A DNA stretch of 42,146 nucleotides from Clostridiales bacterium. Its GTDB lineage: Bacteria > Bacillota > Clostridia > Lachnospirales > Lachnospiraceae. Positions 1 to 9,013 of this stretch are shown here, piece by piece (within the stretch, counting starts at the first letter, position 1; each line of letters starts with the position of its first letter). A program made the translations under genes and the position numbers. The DNA lies in the NCBI GenBank assembly GCA_020860565.1, contig JAJBUA010000117.1, positions 1-42,146 of the forward strand. The letters are read 5' to 3'. The notes beneath the pieces are model-generated. The model saw nothing but the letters and a program-made list of their open reading frames with translations. It was not told the origin of the DNA and did no database searches.

Positions 1-37
1 GTATAATATAGTTTTTTCTGATATGCGGGAAATTGAT

Positions 38-1267
38 TCATTCTTCGCGTTCTCCGCTGTACTCGATATTTCTGGTTACATCAAATCGCGTACTGTCTGC
101 AGAGACAGTCATTTTTGCAGACAGTGCGGCATGCTGCAGCATATCAATCCTGCGCAGGAGCGCCCAGCATAGGGTGTCGCGCCGAGCCTTATTCACAAAG
201 ATCGAGTTTCTCGTGATTTCGCGAAATTCCTCATCAATCCCACGCAGCGCGGAAAAGTCAATCCAACTGAAATCTGTCACGAGCCGGATCTGTTCTTCAT
301 GGCTGGTTTTAAATGGTTTACAGACCGGTTTTCCGCCGGCGTTTATCATGGGCAGCGGCTTGTCAAACCAGAGAGAGGTACCACTGTCATAGATCGGCGC
401 GGCGCCGAGATATTCGAGGGTGTCCGCGTTACGGATAACACCAAAATTATTCAGGTGCCGGTCTTCATTGACAATCAGGTAATCAAGGACCAGCATCTGA
501 TCCAGGGAAATCTGGATATCCGGAATGCCCAGTCGTTCACAGCAGTTTCGGTAATGAGAATAGACGGAAATATGGTTTGGTTTTTTTGCTGTCTGCATAA
601 GATACCATGCGGTAACAAGTTCTGTATCTGTTGTGATAAAATCTTCACACACACTGTATGGATATTCATCCTCTACAAGTAAATCATAAGAAACATGAGG
701 AATTTGCAGCCGTTCCATAATCCGGCTGGCAAGAACCTCATTATATGGCTCCTGCTGAGTTGCACCGCTTCCGGCTTTGATCAGATAACGTTTCCCGTCT
801 ATGATTTTCCATTTCTTTTTAAGCCAGCCGTCGGATGTGTTATCGGGTGACATGAGACTGACGCTGTCGTGACCAGCCCTTTTTCCGAAAAGAATATTGC
901 CGACATCTTCGGAAAAAGGATTCTCAAAAAAATTGACCGTTTCCCAGCGAAGGGAAGACGAGATGGGACAGATCCAGTACTGGTCCGATAAGCTGAGTCC
1001 CATGCATTTCTCCAGAAGGAGTTGTGTGTCAGACAGATGCAGTTCTGTCAGTGCGGCCCGGATCCCGGAGCGGCTTGCCGGGATCGACCGACCGCACCAC
1101 CAGTTGTTCAGTGAGCCGCGGTCAACAGATCCTTTTTTCATGGGAACACCGACTGGCAGATGGGCGGAGTTATGAACGATACTGACGGACCGTATCACTC
1201 CCGTTGCCGCATCCAGTTCCAGATCCACGACGGGAACATTCTTATGCATTAACGTATATTTTGCCAT
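38..1267 (-). CDS. HipA-like kinase-fold protein
   Basis: Resembles the HipA family of serine/threonine kinase-fold proteins. Visible hallmarks, numbered from the upstream GTG, are a YLIKAG strand near residue 166 with the likely nucleotide-binding lysine, the catalytic-loop-like NEDRHLNNFG at about 271-280 (HipA family pattern N-x-D-R-H-x-x-N), and a metal-binding-like PIYDSGTSLW near 296-304. The N-terminal ~100 residues do not look like the short HipA N1 domain. There are two possible starts: GTG at 1279, or ATG at 1267 (409 aa), chosen here because MAKYTL is a more usual beginning; neither has a strong ribosome site. It starts about 12-25 bases after the PotD stop on the same strand, so it may be co-transcribed with the pot operon. 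No HipB-like HTH partner lies next to it. Family assignment is good, but target and role are unknown; relatives are often mislabelled excisionase. Confidence 0.72.
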   Translation of the reverse strand: MAKYTLMHKNVPVVDLELDAATGVIRSVSIVHNSAHLPVGVPMKKGSVDRGSLNNWWCGRSIPASRSGIRAALTELHLSDTQLLLEKCMGLSLSDQYWICPISSSLRWETVNFFENPFSEDVGNILFGKRAGHDSVSLMSPDNTSDGWLKKKWKIIDGKRYLIKAGSGATQQEPYNEVLASRIMERLQIPHVSYDLLVEDEYPYSVCEDFITTDTELVTAWYLMQTAKKPNHISVYSHYRNCCERLGIPDIQISLDQMLVLDYLIVNEDRHLNNFGVIRNADTLEYLGAAPIYDSGTSLWFDKPLPMINAGGKPVCKPFKTSHEEQIRLVTDFSWIDFSALRGIDEEFREITRNSIFVNKARRDTLCWALLRRIDMLQHAALSAKMTVSADSTRFDVTRNIEYSGEREE

Positions 1268-1291
1268 AAGTCTCGCCACACTTTCTAACGA

Positions 1292-2494
1292 TCAGTTCGA
1301 TTTTACTTCCTTCCACAACGCATTATAGACCGCGTCGGTTTCATCCCCCAGGTAAGAATAAACTTCACTGTTGGTCAGGCTGTCCTTATCAGGAAAGACG
1401 GCCTTGTTATTCTGCATCTCTTCATCAAGCAGATCAAACGCGCCCTTATTGGGAGTCGGATAGGTGATATACTCAAAGTTGGCGAGGGCGATCTCCGGAC
1501 GGCAGAGGAAGTCAATCCATTTCTCCGCGTTTTCTTTGTTCTGGGCGTTCGCTGGGATGACCCAGGAGTCGACCCACAGGTTAGTGCCTTCTTCGGGGAT
1601 CACATACTCCAGAGAATAATCAAGTCCCAGACTCTCCACTTCCTCCTGAATATAGAGCATTTCGCCGGAGTAGATGACACCGACAGCGGCTTCTCCGCCG
1701 ATCATCTTATCGCGCACCTGGTCGATGACATAGGCCTGTACGAGCGGTTTCTGGTCGATCAGATCCTGTTTGGCCTGTTCGAGTTCCTCCTCATTATCGG
1801 TGTTCATGGAGTGACCGTTCTTCTTTAAGGCAACCATAAAGGCGTCACGGACACTATCCTGCATCAAAATCTCACCGCTCAGACGTTCATCCCACAGGTC
1901 GGCCCATTTGGTTGGCGCGGGGACTCCGAGCTCTTCCAGACGACTGGTGTTGTAGAGAATGCCGACGGTGCCCCAGCAGTACGGCACCGAATATTTGTTG
2001 TCCGGATCAAAGGCCTGGGACATCTCGACATATTCCGGATCAATCTGGTCAAAGTTGGGAATGTTGTCAAAGTTCAGCTCTGCGAGCAGGTCATTTTCAA
2101 TCATCTTCTGGATCATGTAGTCGGACGGGCAGACCACGTCATAGATGACGGCTCCGGCTTCGATGATCGGATACATTTCTTCATTGGTTTCAAACATATC
2201 ATAGACAACGGTGATACCGGTTTCATCCTCAAATTGAGTGATGACATCTTCATCAATGTATTCGCCCCAGTTATAGACATAGAGTTCATTGGAGCCGCCG
2301 GTCTCGGTGCTGTTTGTCTCGGACACGCTGCTGGCGGCCGCTGCCGTGCCGGAAGATCCGCGGCCGGCAGATCCGCCGCAGCCGGTCATCAGAGAGGCAG
2401 ACGCCAGCGCGAGAGTCAGAGCAACTGTGAGAATTTTCTGTCCTGCGATTTTCTGTTTAATTTTGTTTGAGTTTTCCTTCATTATTTTTTTCAT
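1292..2494 (-). CDS. potD: Spermidine/putrescine ABC transporter, substrate-binding lipoprotein
   Basis: Extracellular binding protein of a polyamine-type ABC importer, 400 aa from the chosen start. A lysine-rich n-region and hydrophobic core lead to the lipobox LMTGC (lipidated Cys about residue 39), followed by a Gly/Ser/Ala linker and then LYVYNWGEYIDEDVI, the typical opening of PotD/PotF proteins. The start at 2494 is preferred over an in-frame ATG at 2539 because GGGAGG lies just upstream and the signal peptide begins properly there. The first 38 bases overlap the end of potC, a usual sign of translational coupling. It is the last transporter gene of potABCD; order and family make polyamine uptake likely, but related systems carry other cationic compounds. 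Confidence 0.9.
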   Translation of the reverse strand: MKKIMKENSNKIKQKIAGQKILTVALTLALASASLMTGCGGSAGRGSSGTAAAASSVSETNSTETGGSNELYVYNWGEYIDEDVITQFEDETGITVVYDMFETNEEMYPIIEAGAVIYDVVCPSDYMIQKMIENDLLAELNFDNIPNFDQIDPEYVEMSQAFDPDNKYSVPYCWGTVGILYNTSRLEELGVPAPTKWADLWDERLSGEILMQDSVRDAFMVALKKNGHSMNTDNEEELEQAKQDLIDQKPLVQAYVIDQVRDKMIGGEAAVGVIYSGEMLYIQEEVESLGLDYSLEYVIPEEGTNLWVDSWVIPANAQNKENAEKWIDFLCRPEIALANFEYITYPTPNKGAFDLLDEEMQNNKAVFPDKDSLTNSEVYSYLGDETDAVYNALWKEVKSN

Positions 2495-3323
2495 AACTGT
2501 TTCCCTCCCGTTTTTTGATGGTTTTATTGTGCTGTGCATTTTTATATGCGGGCGCGAAGTTGCTGATGATCAGCAGCAGGAGTACACACAGAAAAATGCA
2601 GGTTGACAGTGCGTACATGGACGGTTTGATTCCCCGGCGGACTTCACTGTAGATCAGTGTGGACAGCGTATTGATGCCGGCGCCGCGGGTGAAATGTGTG
2701 ATGATAAAATCATCCAGAGACATCGTAAAGGCAAGTAAAAAGCCGGACAGCACGCCGGGCAGGATGTCCGGAAATACTACCTTAAAAAAGGCGTATATGG
2801 GGGTCGCGCCCAGATCCATCGCGGCCTCATAGGTGGAGCGGCTGGTCTGCCGCAGCTTCGGAGTGACGCTCAATATCACATAGGGGATATTGAATGTGAT
2901 GTGCGAGATCAGTACCGTCTTGAACCCCAGCGAGATGCCAAAAGCGATAAAGGCCAGCATCAGCGAGATACCGGTGACGATATCCGCATTGAGCATCGGG
3001 ATATTGGTGACGCCCATGAAAAATATCCGCGGGATGGACTTCATGCTGTTGATGGCGATGGCAGCCGCGGTGCCGATCAGAGTGGCGATCAGCGCGGACA
3101 GCAGTGCGATCAGCAGCGTATTATGCAGAGCTGATACGATGTTGCGGCTCGCGAACATTTCCGTGTACCAGCGCAGGGTAAAACCGCCCCACTGGGAACG
3201 GGATTTGGACGAATTAAAGGACAACACGATCATCGTGGCGATCGGGGCGTATAGAAAAATCATAATAATGACCAGATAAAAATCCTGCCATATTTTATGA
3301 AGATTTTGTTTCCAGCGCTTCAT
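2457..3323 (-). CDS. potC: Spermidine/putrescine ABC transporter, permease PotC
   Basis: Inner-membrane permease of the PotABCD importer, 288 aa, close to the usual ~260-290. About six hydrophobic segments are visible, beginning with FYLVIIMIFLYAPIATMIVL. The cytoplasmic EAA loop that docks on the ATPase is at EAAMDLGATPIYAFFKVVFP (about residues 167-186), followed by the PotC-typical SLDDFIITHF. Its ATG shares one base with the stop of potB (TAATG), and its 3' end overlaps potD by 38 bases. The C-terminal tail (YKNAQHNKTIKKREGN...) is polar and somewhat longer than usual because it reads through the ribosome site and start of potD. Confidence 0.92.
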   Translation of the reverse strand: MKRWKQNLHKIWQDFYLVIIMIFLYAPIATMIVLSFNSSKSRSQWGGFTLRWYTEMFASRNIVSALHNTLLIALLSALIATLIGTAAAIAINSMKSIPRIFFMGVTNIPMLNADIVTGISLMLAFIAFGISLGFKTVLISHITFNIPYVILSVTPKLRQTSRSTYEAAMDLGATPIYAFFKVVFPDILPGVLSGFLLAFTMSLDDFIITHFTRGAGINTLSTLIYSEVRRGIKPSMYALSTCIFLCVLLLLIISNFAPAYKNAQHNKTIKKREGNSYEKNNEGKLKQN

Positions 3324-4168
3324 TAAAAGGCACTCCCTTCTCCGTTTTTATCGTATTTGGCAAGAATTGCCATACTGAGCAGAATGAAGACCATCAGGAC
3401 CAGAGACAGGCCGGAGCCCAGGTGCCAGTTGCTGCCATGGGTAAATTCCTGTTCGATGACATTTCCGATCAGGAGAATCTTGCTGCCGCCAAGGAGGCTT
3501 GAAATGACAAATGTAGTAAGCGCCGGCACAAAGACCATCGTGATGCCGCTGATGATGCCGGGCACGCTTAAGGGGATCCAGATCCGCGTCAGCGTCTGAA
3601 AAAAGTCCGCGCCCAGGTCGCGGGCAGCGTTGACCACATTGTCGTCAATCTTGCAAAGTACATTGTAAATCGGGAGAACCATAAAGGGCAGGAAATTATA
3701 AACCATACCCAGTACGATGGCTCCCGGCGTATTGATCAGGCTCTGAGTGGGCAGATGCAGCAGGGAAAGGATGGTGTTGACGACGCCGTTCTTTTCCAGA
3801 AGCGTCTGCCAGGCGAGTGTCCGCAGCAGGAAATTCATCCACATCGGAAGGATGAAGATAAATACGATAAAGCTGCCCTGCCCGACATTCCGGTTGCGGA
3901 GAATCATCGCGAGCGGATAGGCGAGGAGCAGGCAGACCACCGTGCTGATGAAGGACAGCAGGAGCGCCAGGATGAGCGCCTTGCTGTGCTCCGGAGTTGC
4001 GATGGCGGTCACATTGTCCAGGGTAAATACGCCGCTTTTGTCGGTCAGCCCGTAATATAAGATCAGGAAAAGCGGGATAATGATAAATCCGACCATCCAG
4101 ACCAGATAGGGTCCGGCGAGCAGTTTTTTGCCAATACCGTTATTCGTCAAGGTTGATCGCCTCCTCAT
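3323..4168 (-). CDS. potB: Spermidine/putrescine ABC transporter, permease PotB
   Basis: First permease of the PotABCD importer, 281 aa, normal for the family. It opens with a short basic cytoplasmic segment and [21 protein letters not shown], has about six membrane segments, and carries the ATPase-docking loop [20 protein letters not shown] around residues 183-202. The start overlaps the end of potA by 29 bases and the stop overlaps the potC start by one base, so the whole transporter is tightly coupled. The heterodimeric channel would be PotB with PotC, energised by PotA. Confidence 0.92.
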   Translation of the reverse strand: MRRRSTLTNNGIGKKLLAGPYLVWMVGFIIIPLFLILYYGLTDKSGVFTLDNVTAIATPEHSKALILALLLSFISTVVCLLLAYPLAMILRNRNVGQGSFIVFIFILPMWMNFLLRTLAWQTLLEKNGVVNTILSLLHLPTQSLINTPGAIVLGMVYNFLPFMVLPIYNVLCKIDDNVVNAARDLGADFFQTLTRIWIPLSVPGIISGITMVFVPALTTFVISSLLGGSKILLIGNVIEQEFTHGSNWHLGSGLSLVLMVFILLSMAILAKYDKNGEGSAF

Positions 4169-5216
4169 CTTCAGATTCCGGTTTGTTCATGATCTGAATA
4201 TTGTAGGGGTCTACGTGGATACCGACCTTTTTGCCGACCGGACAGAGCCGCGAACTGTGAACGAGCCATTCAAAGCCATCGGGAGTGGTGACTTCCATCT
4301 CGTAGAGCGCGCCCTTAAAGATCAGGTGGGTGCAGACTCCGTTTAACAGATCATCCGCCGGCTCGACCAGGTCGATGTCCTCCGGGCGGATCACCACGTC
4401 GACCGGAGCGTGATTGCCAAAGCCCTTGTCGACACAGACAAATTTCGTTCCGAAGATTTCCACCAGCTCATCGTGGATCATCGTGCCGTGCAGGATATTG
4501 CTCTCTCCGATAAAGTCCGCAACGAAGGCGTTTTCCGGTTCGTTATAGACCTGTTCGGGCGTGCCCATCTGCTGGATATATCCCTGGTTCATAACCACGA
4601 TGGTATCCGACATGGTGAGAGCCTCCTCCTGGTCATGGGTCACATAGACGAAGGTGATGCCAAGTTCGTTTTTGAGACGGATCAGTTCGTATTGCATATC
4701 CTGACGCAGTTTTAAGTCGAGCGCACCCAGCGGTTCGTCAAGGAGAAGTACCCGGGGCTCATTGACGATTGCTCTGGCAATCGCGATTCGCTGCTGCTGG
4801 CCACCGCTCAGGGAATCGACAGAGCGGGTCTCATAACCGTCGAGGTTGACGAGTTTCAGAGCGTATTTGATCTTATCGTCGATATAGGATTTGGATTTCC
4901 CTTTGATTTTCAGACCGAATGCGATATTCTCCGCGATATTCATATGGGAGAAGAGGGCGTACTTCTGAAAAACCGTGTTGAGCTGGCGTTTGTTGGGCGG
5001 GAGCGAGGTGATGTCCGTACCGTCAAAGATGACCTTGCCGGTGTCGGGGGTCTCAAAACCGCCGATGATCCGCAGCGTGGTTGTCTTTCCACATCCGCTC
5101 GGACCAAGGAGCGTGACGAAGGAGTTCTCTTTGACAGAGAGATTTAAATCATCCAGAACCAGAGTCCCGTCAAAACTTTTGGAAATATGAGCCAGATCGA
5201 TCAATGCCTGAGCCAT
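4140..5216 (-). CDS. potA: Spermidine/putrescine ABC transporter, ATP-binding protein
   Basis: ATPase subunit of the importer, 358 aa. Walker A is GPSGCGKTT (about residues 40-48), the ABC signature is [14 protein letters not shown], Walker B is VLLLDEP, followed by the D-loop GALD and the H-loop histidine in YVTHDQEEA. The C-terminal ~120 residues form a TOBE-like regulatory domain, as in PotA/CysA/MalK-type ATPases. The start is placed at 5216 because AGGAGG lies 8 bases upstream and MAQALIDL aligns with the expected beginning; an in-frame ATG 39 bases upstream lacks a ribosome site and would overlap the regulator gene. It is the first transporter gene after the XRE-cupin regulator. Confidence 0.95.
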   Translation of the reverse strand: MAQALIDLAHISKSFDGTLVLDDLNLSVKENSFVTLLGPSGCGKTTTLRIIGGFETPDTGKVIFDGTDITSLPPNKRQLNTVFQKYALFSHMNIAENIAFGLKIKGKSKSYIDDKIKYALKLVNLDGYETRSVDSLSGGQQQRIAIARAIVNEPRVLLLDEPLGALDLKLRQDMQYELIRLKNELGITFVYVTHDQEEALTMSDTIVVMNQGYIQQMGTPEQVYNEPENAFVADFIGESNILHGTMIHDELVEIFGTKFVCVDKGFGNHAPVDVVIRPEDIDLVEPADDLLNGVCTHLIFKGALYEMEVTTPDGFEWLVHSSRLCPVGKKVGIHVDPYNIQIMNKPESEDEEAINLDE

Positions 5217-5251
5217 AGCAAATTCCTCCTGTGGTAGTAAAATGGTGATAA

Positions 5252-5785
5252 TCAAAAACTGGGCGGGGAGCTTACCCAGATGATCTGGGCTCCCGTTTTG
5301 CTCGTCAGATAATGGCGGGTATCCGATTTAAAATAGAAGGATTCTCCTTTTTTAATGCGGTAGGTGTTTGTCCCAATGTGCAGGATCGCAGCCCCCTGGA
5401 GCACATAGCCGAATTCCTCGCCTTTGTGCGGATTGTCCGGATCCGTGGAACCGCCGGGTTCCAGTGTCAGATGGATGGGTTCCATCGCGTTGTCCAGTGC
5501 ATTGGGGACGATCCATTCGACGGTGTTTTTTAATTCCTCGTCTGTTTTTACAAAATAATCATTTTTCCGGAACAGGATCTGATCTTCCGGCTTTTCATGA
5601 AAGAAAGCGCCGAGATCCGTGCCGAGACACTGCAGGATGTCCGTCAGTGTCGCAATGGACGGTGAAGTCAGATTGCGCTCCAGTTGGGAGATAAAGCCCT
5701 TGGAAAGCTCCGTGCGGTCCGCGAGCTCTTCCTGCGTGAGTTCGTTGAGGATCCGCAACTGTTTTAATTTCGCGCCGATATCCAT
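5252..5785 (-). CDS. XRE-family regulator with C-terminal cupin (PuuR-like)
   Basis: Transcription factor of 177 aa. Residues ~6-60 form a lambda-repressor-type HTH ([29 protein letters not shown]), and residues ~105-172 a small cupin with [13 protein letters not shown] and FKSDTRHYL, which normally binds a small effector. This architecture is shared by PuuR and many regulators placed beside polyamine transporters. The gene is the first of the pot operon, with AGGAGG 6 bases upstream of its ATG, so it very likely controls its own transcript. Candidate operators lie in the 5' leader at 5814-5832, 5847-5862 and 5885-5900. Polyamine sensing is inference from context. Confidence 0.88.
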   Translation of the reverse strand: MDIGAKLKQLRILNELTQEELADRTELSKGFISQLERNLTSPSIATLTDILQCLGTDLGAFFHEKPEDQILFRKNDYFVKTDEELKNTVEWIVPNALDNAMEPIHLTLEPGGSTDPDNPHKGEEFGYVLQGAAILHIGTNTYRIKKGESFYFKSDTRHYLTSKTGAQIIWVSSPPSF

Positions 5786-5813
5786 AGTCCGCCTCCTGTA
5801 TGGAAACTATAGT

Positions 5814-5918
5814 AAACGACATCAGGTCGTTTGCTACACTTGGTACTAATCAAAAAGTTTAGCAATATTAAATCGAGGTAAAAGTAATCAAAAAGTTTAG
5901 TTTTAATAAACAAACGAC
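5814..5918 (-). promoter_or_regulatory. Operator-like repeats in the XRE-pot leader
   Basis: This is the leader between the promoter and the regulator gene; the whole 306-base gap 5786-6091 has no other gene. It holds two exact copies of TAATCAAAAAGTTTAG (plus-strand sense) at 5847-5862 and 5885-5900, 38 bases apart; a perfect inverted repeat AAACGAC-5-GTCGTTT at 5814-5832; and one more AAACGAC half-site at 5912-5918 overlapping the predicted start point. Their placement suggests binding by the XRE-cupin protein as a roadblock or looped complex. No clear forward promoter for the lactonase gene was found. Confidence 0.55.
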
Positions 5919-5924
5919 AGCTTG

Positions 5925-5952
5925 ATTATACAGAAAATTAACAGGATGTCAA
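5925..5952 (-). promoter_or_regulatory. Promoter of the XRE-potABCD operon
   Basis: On the minus strand a TTGACA -35 (5947-5952) and TATAAT -10 (5925-5930) are separated by 16 bases, almost perfect sigma-A consensus. The start point would be near 5918, giving a leader of about 130 bases to the regulator ATG at 5785. Such a strong promoter fits one held down by a repressor. Confidence 0.75.
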
Positions 5953-6091
5953 TAGATAGGGAATAGATTTTTTGAGAAATATGTGCTATGATTAACAAAG
6001 TTATGTCAGCGGTGCAGATGATATCGCGCCGCGGCGGGGAAAGGTATAACTCCGGGAAAGATCCATATGTTATCATAACAGGAGGGACAGG

Positions 6092-7174
6092 ATGGAAAAT
6101 AAAGCGAGATACGTGGCCTATGTAGGCTCTTATTCATACACAGGAAAAGCAAAGGGAATCACTGTGATGGCCGTTGATGTGGAGAAAGGCATATTTCTTC
6201 CGAGAACGGAGGTAAAGGTCAATAATTCTTCTTATGTCATTGCTTCGGGCGACGGGAAATTCCTGTATTCGATTGCCGATGAAGGGATTGTGGCGTTTGC
6301 GATCCTGCCGGATGGCGGGCTGGAGAGGATTAACAGCGCGAGCATTAATGGGATGCGGGGCTGCCATCTGTCGCTGGATGAAGAGAACAATATCTTTCTG
6401 GTATCCGGATTTCATGATGGAAAGCTGACGGCGGTGCGCCGCAAGCCGGATGGAAGTATCGGACGGATCGTGGCAGAAGTATTTCATAAAGGACTAGGCG
6501 GTGTGGCAGAGAGAAGCTACCGTCCGCATGTGACCTGCGCGAGGATGAGTCCGGATGGCAAGTATGTGCTGGCCGCGGACTCCGGGATTGATCAGGTGCG
6601 CATTTATCGTTTTAAAAACCGCAGCCTGAAGATGGTGGACAGTATTCGCTGTGATCTGGATTCCTCGCCGCGGTATTTTATCTACAGCCCGGATGGCAAA
6701 TTCCTTTATCTGATCTATGAACAGAAAAATGTCATTGACGTATTTTCCTATCAGGACACGCCGAAGGGACCGGTGACAGAGAAGCTGCAGACGATCTCGA
6801 CCGTTGGAAAGACTACTAAAAAGATCGCGGCAGCGACAAGCCTGCGTCCATCCTCGGATATGAGTTATCTTTTCTGTGGAAATGCCGGAGATGAGACGGC
6901 GTCTGTGTACCGGCGGGACGCGCAGACCGGGCTGCTGACACAGCTCTGTTGTCTGCCGGTGAGCGGGGAGTACCCGAAGGATTTTGCGGTATTTCCGGAT
7001 GACCGGCATCTTGCGTCGATCAATCATGAGAGCGGCACGATCACGTTTTTTGAGATCGACTATGAGAAAGGTCTGCTGCTGATGAATGCGCGCGAGATCC
7101 GCTGCAATGAGCCAAACTGCTGCACAATTGTAAAATTGCCGCAGGAGATGGATGAGAACGAGGAGGAATCCTGA
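6092..7174 (+). CDS. Lactonase family protein (6-phosphogluconolactonase-like beta-propeller)
   Basis: A 360-aa protein of the seven-bladed propeller lactonase family (Pgl/YbhE, carboxymuconate-cyclase related). It starts with YVAYVGSYSYTGKAKGITVM and repeats blade elements of the type SPDGKYVLAADSGIDQVRIYRF, SPDGKFLYLIYEQKNVIDVFSY and FPDDRHLASINHESGTITFFEID. Length is typical. The ribosome site is AGGAGGGACAGG before the ATG. It lies 2 bases before aroC on the same strand, so the two are likely co-transcribed although their functions do not obviously connect. A role in hydrolysing sugar lactones would suit the sugar-acid genes downstream, but the substrate cannot be read from the sequence. 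Confidence 0.82.
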   Translation: MENKARYVAYVGSYSYTGKAKGITVMAVDVEKGIFLPRTEVKVNNSSYVIASGDGKFLYSIADEGIVAFAILPDGGLERINSASINGMRGCHLSLDEENNIFLVSGFHDGKLTAVRRKPDGSIGRIVAEVFHKGLGGVAERSYRPHVTCARMSPDGKYVLAADSGIDQVRIYRFKNRSLKMVDSIRCDLDSSPRYFIYSPDGKFLYLIYEQKNVIDVFSYQDTPKGPVTEKLQTISTVGKTTKKIAAATSLRPSSDMSYLFCGNAGDETASVYRRDAQTGLLTQLCCLPVSGEYPKDFAVFPDDRHLASINHESGTITFFEIDYEKGLLLMNAREIRCNEPNCCTIVKLPQEMDENEEES

Positions 7175-7176
7175 GA

Positions 7177-8325
7177 ATGGCAGGTTCTACAACAGGTACA
7201 GTTTTTCGTGTGATGACGTGGGGAGAATCCCACGGAAAGGGGATTGGCGTGACAGTGGATGGCTGTCCGGCGGGCTTGCCGCTGGAGGAAGCGGATATCC
7301 AGGCTTATCTGGACCGGAGAAAACCGGGGCAGAGCAAATTTACCACAGCCCGCAGAGAAGGAGATCAGGTTGAGATCCTGTCCGGGGTATTTGAGGGAAA
7401 GACGACCGGTACGCCGATCGCAATGATGGTGCGCAACACGGATCAGCGGTCGCGGGATTACAGCGCGATCATGAATGTGTACCGGCCGGGACACGCGGAT
7501 TATGGATTTGATCAGAAGTATGGATTCCGCGATTATCGCGGCGGCGGACGTTCTTCCGGCAGAGAGACGCTGGCGCGGGTGGCAGCGGGGGCAGTGGCGG
7601 CAAAGGTGCTGGAGACCTTTGGCGTGACGATATATGCATATACTAAAAGCATTGGGCCGATTGAGATTGACACGGCTTGCTTTGATCTGGCGGTAAGGGA
7701 TCAGAATCCGCTGTATATGCCGGATGCAAAGGCAGCTGCGGCGGCAGGCGCGTTCCTGGAGGAGATGATTGCCAGACAGGACTCCGTCGGTGGTGTGGTC
7801 GAGTGCGTGATATCGGGAGTGCCCGCAGGAGTGGGTGAACCGGTATTTGATAAGCTGGACGCCTGTCTGGCGAAGGCGGTGATGTCGATCGGAGCGGTCA
7901 AGGGATTTGAGATCGGGGACGGTTTCGCAGCAGCGAAGGCGCTGGGGTCTCAGAATAATGACGCGTTCTGTATCGGGAAGCAATCGGATGAAATGGCCGA
8001 CTCGGAGGCCGGACAGGGGGAGAAAGCAGCTTTTGACCGGCAGTGTGGACGGCTCAACGGGGTTAGGAAAAAGACGAACCATGCGGGCGGTATCCTCGGC
8101 GGCATTAGTGACGGCAGCGATATCATCCTGCGCGCGGCTTTCAAACCGACTCCATCGATTGCGCAGACCCAGCATACGGTAAATTGTGACGGCGAAGAGA
8201 CGGAGATCGCGATCCATGGACGTCATGACCCGGTGATCGTGCCGCGGGCGGTTGTCGTCGTGGAGGCGATGGCGGCGATGACGGTGCTGGATCTGATGTT
8301 GGTGGGACGGAGCGCGAGATTATAA
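7177..8325 (+). CDS. aroC: Chorismate synthase
   Basis: Catalyses the last step of the shikimate pathway, EPSP to chorismate, with reduced FMN. Family signatures are clear: [10 protein letters not shown] at the N-terminus, the phosphate/FMN segment [38 protein letters not shown], and [13 protein letters not shown] in the C-terminal half. At 382 aa it is longer than the usual ~355-365. The extra length is an insertion of roughly 20-25 residues (about 264-286, between GSQNNDAF and [10 protein letters not shown]), where relatives have only a short loop. The insertion is in frame, hydrophilic and free of stops. It follows the lactonase gene by 2 bases, with GAGGAGG inside the end of that gene as ribosome site. 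Confidence 0.95.
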   Translation: MAGSTTGTVFRVMTWGESHGKGIGVTVDGCPAGLPLEEADIQAYLDRRKPGQSKFTTARREGDQVEILSGVFEGKTTGTPIAMMVRNTDQRSRDYSAIMNVYRPGHADYGFDQKYGFRDYRGGGRSSGRETLARVAAGAVAAKVLETFGVTIYAYTKSIGPIEIDTACFDLAVRDQNPLYMPDAKAAAAAGAFLEEMIARQDSVGGVVECVISGVPAGVGEPVFDKLDACLAKAVMSIGAVKGFEIGDGFAAAKALGSQNNDAFCIGKQSDEMADSEAGQGEKAAFDRQCGRLNGVRKKTNHAGGILGGISDGSDIILRAAFKPTPSIAQTQHTVNCDGEETEIAIHGRHDPVIVPRAVVVVEAMAAMTVLDLMLVGRSARL

Positions 8326-8351
8326 TATCAAGGGAATGAAAGGAAACTGAG

Positions 8352-8795
8352 ATGAAAATTGCAATGGGAAATGACCACAGCGCAGTCGAATTAAAGAATG
8401 CAATTCAGGCGTATGTGGAGTCAAAAGGATATGAAGTGATTAACTTTGGCACGGACAGCACGGAGAGCTGCGACTATCCGGTGTATGGAGAGAAGGTTGG
8501 CCGTGCGGTGGCATCCGGCGAGGCAGACTATGGTATCGCGATCTGCGGAACCGGGATCGGAATCGGCATAGCAGCCGGCAAGGTGAAGGGAGTCCGCGTG
8601 TGTACCTGCAGCGAGCCTTACAGTGCGAGACTGTCCCGCATGCATAACAATACCAACGTGCTGACCTTCGGCGCGCGGGTGATCGGTGTGGAGATGGCAA
8701 AGATGATCGTAGACGAATGGCTGGATAACGCCTATGAGGGCGGACGCCATCAGAGACGGGTGGATCAGCTGGCGGAGATTGAGAACCGGGGTTGA
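8352..8795 (+). CDS. rpiB: Ribose-5-phosphate isomerase B (RpiB/LacAB family)
   Basis: Interconverts ribose 5-phosphate and ribulose 5-phosphate; relatives isomerise allose or galactose phosphates. The 147-aa protein has the N-terminal MGNDHSAVELK, the active-site cysteine segment AICGTGIGIGIAA (Cys about residue 65), CSEPYSARLSRMHNNTNVLTFGARVIG, and the C-terminal YEGGRHQRRVDQL, all matching RpiB. It starts 26 bases after aroC with GGAAACTGAG before the ATG and is followed by a terminator, so it closes the lactonase-aroC unit. Because RpiB proteins vary in substrate and the next genes look like sugar-acid metabolism, a special sugar-phosphate role is possible. Confidence 0.92.
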   Translation: MKIAMGNDHSAVELKNAIQAYVESKGYEVINFGTDSTESCDYPVYGEKVGRAVASGEADYGIAICGTGIGIGIAAGKVKGVRVCTCSEPYSARLSRMHNNTNVLTFGARVIGVEMAKMIVDEWLDNAYEGGRHQRRVDQLAEIENRG

Positions 8796-8817
8796 ATTTA
8801 TTTTTAAAGAAGTGATT

Positions 8818-8870
8818 TCAGGACGGTATGGGATCGGTATGAGCCGGGAGTACCGTCCTGATTTGTCATT
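8818..8870 (+). terminator. Terminator after rpiB
   Basis: An 11-bp perfect stem, TCAGGACGGTA (8818-8828) with TACCGTCCTGA (8851-8861), is followed by TTTGTCATTTT. The loop of 22 bases is long, but position and stem suit an intrinsic terminator. Confidence 0.65.
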
Positions 8871-8942
8871 TTAGTGTTCATAGAGAACGATTCCCTCCTT
8901 TCAATATGATAGAAAAACATGATATAGCAGCAGGAAATTGCG

Positions 8943-8971
8943 TTGTAAAAAAGCCGGTGAGCAAGTATAAT
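8943..8971 (+). promoter_or_regulatory. Promoter of the first LacI-family gene
   Basis: TTGTAA (8943-8948), 17-base spacer, TATAAT (8966-8971). The expected start point near 8978 makes a GTG at 8981 an unlikely initiation codon and supports the GTG at 9014. No copy of the GCAATCGATTGC operator is seen here, so this regulator is probably not controlled by the site that it likely binds downstream. Confidence 0.7.
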
Positions 8972-9013
8972 AATTGAAAAGTGCACAGAACATGGAAACA
9001 GGGAGTGGAAAAA

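Noticed and set aside
7060-8226. 388-residue open frame opposite aroC and the lactonase end
   Set aside because: The product is Arg/His/Cys-rich with no recognisable domain, and aroC is conserved on the other strand.
8981-9013. GTG start at 8981 for the first LacI gene
   Set aside because: It is about three bases from the predicted transcription start and has no ribosome site; the paralogue starts at the residue matching 9014.
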